The notes beneath the pieces are model-generated. The model was not told the DNA's origin. It made no database searches and saw nothing but the letters and a program-made list of their open reading frames with translations. The position numbers and the translations under genes were made by a program. Shown here piece by piece: positions 63,248 to 64,000 of a stretch of DNA of 64,000 nt (its first letter is position 1; the number at the start of each line of letters is the position of its first letter). The stretch lies in assembly GCF_004745075.1 (NCBI RefSeq), contig NZ_RHFH01000010.1:124001-188000 (forward strand). The letters are read 5' to 3'. The DNA comes from Brevibacterium sp. S111 (lineage in GTDB: Bacteria; Actinomycetota; Actinomycetes; Actinomycetales; Brevibacteriaceae).

Positions 63248-63263
63248 CCGCCTCTCCGGACGG
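63248..63263 (-). promoter_or_regulatory. PyrR-binding hairpin upstream of pyrR
   Basis: On the minus strand CCG (63261-63263) pairs with CGG (63248-63250) to close the loop TCCGGAGAGG. This matches the PyrR-binding consensus ARUCCNGNGAGGYU at nearly all loop positions. The Shine-Dalgarno AGGGG starts one or two bases further on, so PyrR bound here would block ribosome access, the translational mode described in Mycobacterium smegmatis. Confidence 0.75.
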
Positions 63264-63287
63264 TGGTTAAAGGAGTGGTTCGATTCG

Positions 63288-63293
63288 ATTGTA
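63288..63293 (-). promoter_or_regulatory. -10 element of the pyr operon promoter
   Basis: TACAAT on the minus strand, predicting transcription start near 63281 and a leader of about 45 bases carrying the PyrR hairpin. An imperfect repeat CCAGCG/CGCTGG (63297-63315) overlaps the spacer and -35 region; no TTGACA is seen. Confidence 0.6.
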
Positions 63294-63317
63294 GACCCAG
63301 CGCTTCTCACGCTGGTG

Positions 63318-63342
63318 GGCGGGTCCGGAGTCCGGACCCGCC
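63318..63342 (-). terminator. nusB terminator
   Basis: Perfect 12-base arms GGCGGGTCCGGA / TCCGGACCCGCC around one base, starting 3 bases after the nusB stop. It separates efp-nusB from the pyr promoter. Confidence 0.85.
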
Positions 63343-63345
63343 GAC

Positions 63346-63756
63346 TCAGATGAGCGTCGGTTTGACGTCGAGGATGCGTGAGAGCAGACCCGAGACGAAG
63401 TTCGGTGAGTCATCCGTGGAGAACTGCCGTGCCAGGGACACGGCTTCGTCGATGGCCACCTTGTCGGGGACGTCATCGTTGAACAGCAGCTCCCAGGTGC
63501 CGATCTCGAGCAGGGATCGGTCGACTGCGGGCATACGGTCCAGCGTCCAGCCCTGAGAATGGGTGGAGATGATCTCGTCGATCTCCGCCTGCTTCTCGGT
63601 GATGCCTCGAACGATCTCGACCGCGTATTCCTTCATCGGATAGTCGGGGTCGTTCGACCGCATCGTGACGAGTTCGTCCATGGCCAGTCGACGCTGCCCG
63701 GCTTCGAAGAGCAGCTCGAGAGCCCTGCGACGGGCTCGGGTTCGTGCGGACGCCAC
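63346..63756 (-). CDS. nusB: Transcription antitermination protein NusB
   Basis: 136 residues, all-helical. [18 protein letters not shown] at the start, [25 protein letters not shown] and [37 protein letters not shown] are the NusB core (the last part [19 protein letters not shown]). It pairs with NusE on boxA RNA. GTG 63756 directly follows the efp stop with no gap. Confidence 0.95.
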   Translation of the reverse strand: MASARTRARRRALELLFEAGQRRLAMDELVTMRSNDPDYPMKEYAVEIVRGITEKQAEIDEIISTHSQGWTLDRMPAVDRSLLEIGTWELLFNDDVPDKVAIDEAVSLARQFSTDDSPNFVSGLLSRILDVKPTLI

Positions 63757-64000
63757 TTACTTGACGCGTCCGAGGTAATCGCCGGTGCGGGTGTCGACCT
63801 TGACCTTGGTGCCCTCTTCGAGGAACAGCGGAACCTGGATCTCGTAGCCCGTCTCGAGCGTCGCGGGCTTCGAACCACCGGTCGAACGGTCGCCCTGCAG
63901 ACCGGGTTCGGTGTGGGTGATGCTCAGTTCCACCGACGGCGGCAGCTCAACGGACAGAGGGGTGCCTTCGTGGAACGAGACCTGCAGCTGCTGGTTCTCG
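63757..64000 (-). CDS. efp: Elongation factor P, C-terminal part (N-terminus beyond window)
   Basis: The last 81 codons of EF-P, ending TAA at 63757-63759. It shows the third OB-domain run [40 protein letters not shown] and [20 protein letters not shown], a near-universal EF-P end. EF-P rescues ribosomes stalled at proline repeats. The modified lysine/arginine region is outside the window. Confidence 0.96.
   Translation of the reverse strand, partial: ENQQLQVSFHEGTPLSVELPPSVELSITHTEPGLQGDRSTGGSKPATLETGYEIQVPLFLEEGTKVKVDTRTGDYLGRVK

Overview
The window is high-GC chromosomal DNA from an actinomycete (Actinomycetota). The evidence is the RapZ-YvcK pair next to uvrC, an mIHF gene upstream of gmk-rpoZ, a CoaE-GrpB fusion, a PriA without helicase motifs, an orphan ANTAR response regulator, HGxxPAAW and Trp-associated membrane proteins inside the trp operon, and frequent GTG starts with leaderless-type promoters. 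Gene order follows the conserved actinobacterial arrangement, recalled from Mycobacterium as pyrR...metK, hisF-hisI-trpE...trpA-lgt and polA-rpsA-coaE-uvrB-uvrA. A Micrococcales lineage such as Brevibacterium is my best guess, but the window alone does not prove it. Almost every gene lies on the minus strand; only three protein genes and one tRNA are on the plus strand. I see no insertion sequence, prophage, CRISPR array, toxin or resistance island.

Layout from left to right. At 1-9 kb are yvcK (partial), rapZ, uvrC, uvrA and a Ski2-like helicase. At 9-16 kb are a YciI protein, a TerC membrane protein behind a yybP-ykoY (manganese) riboswitch, uvrB, coaE-grpB and a GT-C-like polytopic membrane protein. 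At 16-22.6 kb are rpsA, a SAM methyltransferase, polA, a hotdog thioesterase and a PdtaR-type regulator. At 22.8-32.4 kb are tRNA-Leu(CAA), a dicarboxylate/amino-acid symporter, pyk, gltD and gltB.

At 32.5-44.5 kb, transcribed right to left, is a his-trp supercluster: hisE, hisG, a small PH-like membrane protein, a CaiB-type CoA-transferase, a fused AccD-AccA carboxyltransferase, hisF, hisI, trpE, two small membrane proteins, trpC, trpB, trpA and an Lgt-family protein. Many junctions are ATGA or GTGA overlaps, so translational coupling is likely. At 44.7-64 kb is a second long run: efp-nusB, then the pyrimidine operon pyrR-pyrB-pyrC-(PH protein)-carA-carB-pyrF, then mihF-gmk-rpoZ-coaBC-metK-priA-fmt-rsmB-rpe-pnuC.

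Functionally the window combines nucleotide excision repair (UvrA, UvrB, UvrC, Pol I), nitrogen assimilation (GltBD), tryptophan and histidine synthesis, de novo UMP synthesis under apparent PyrR control, and core translation and cofactor genes. I found no convincing new multi-gene system. The best leads are an Lgt-family protein that lacks the family's signature motif, a PyrR-type RNA hairpin against the pyrR ribosome-binding site, a manganese riboswitch before terC, overlapping symmetric -10 elements between divergent genes, a palindromic operator candidate before gltB, and a carboxyltransferase/CoA-transferase pair embedded in the his-trp operon.
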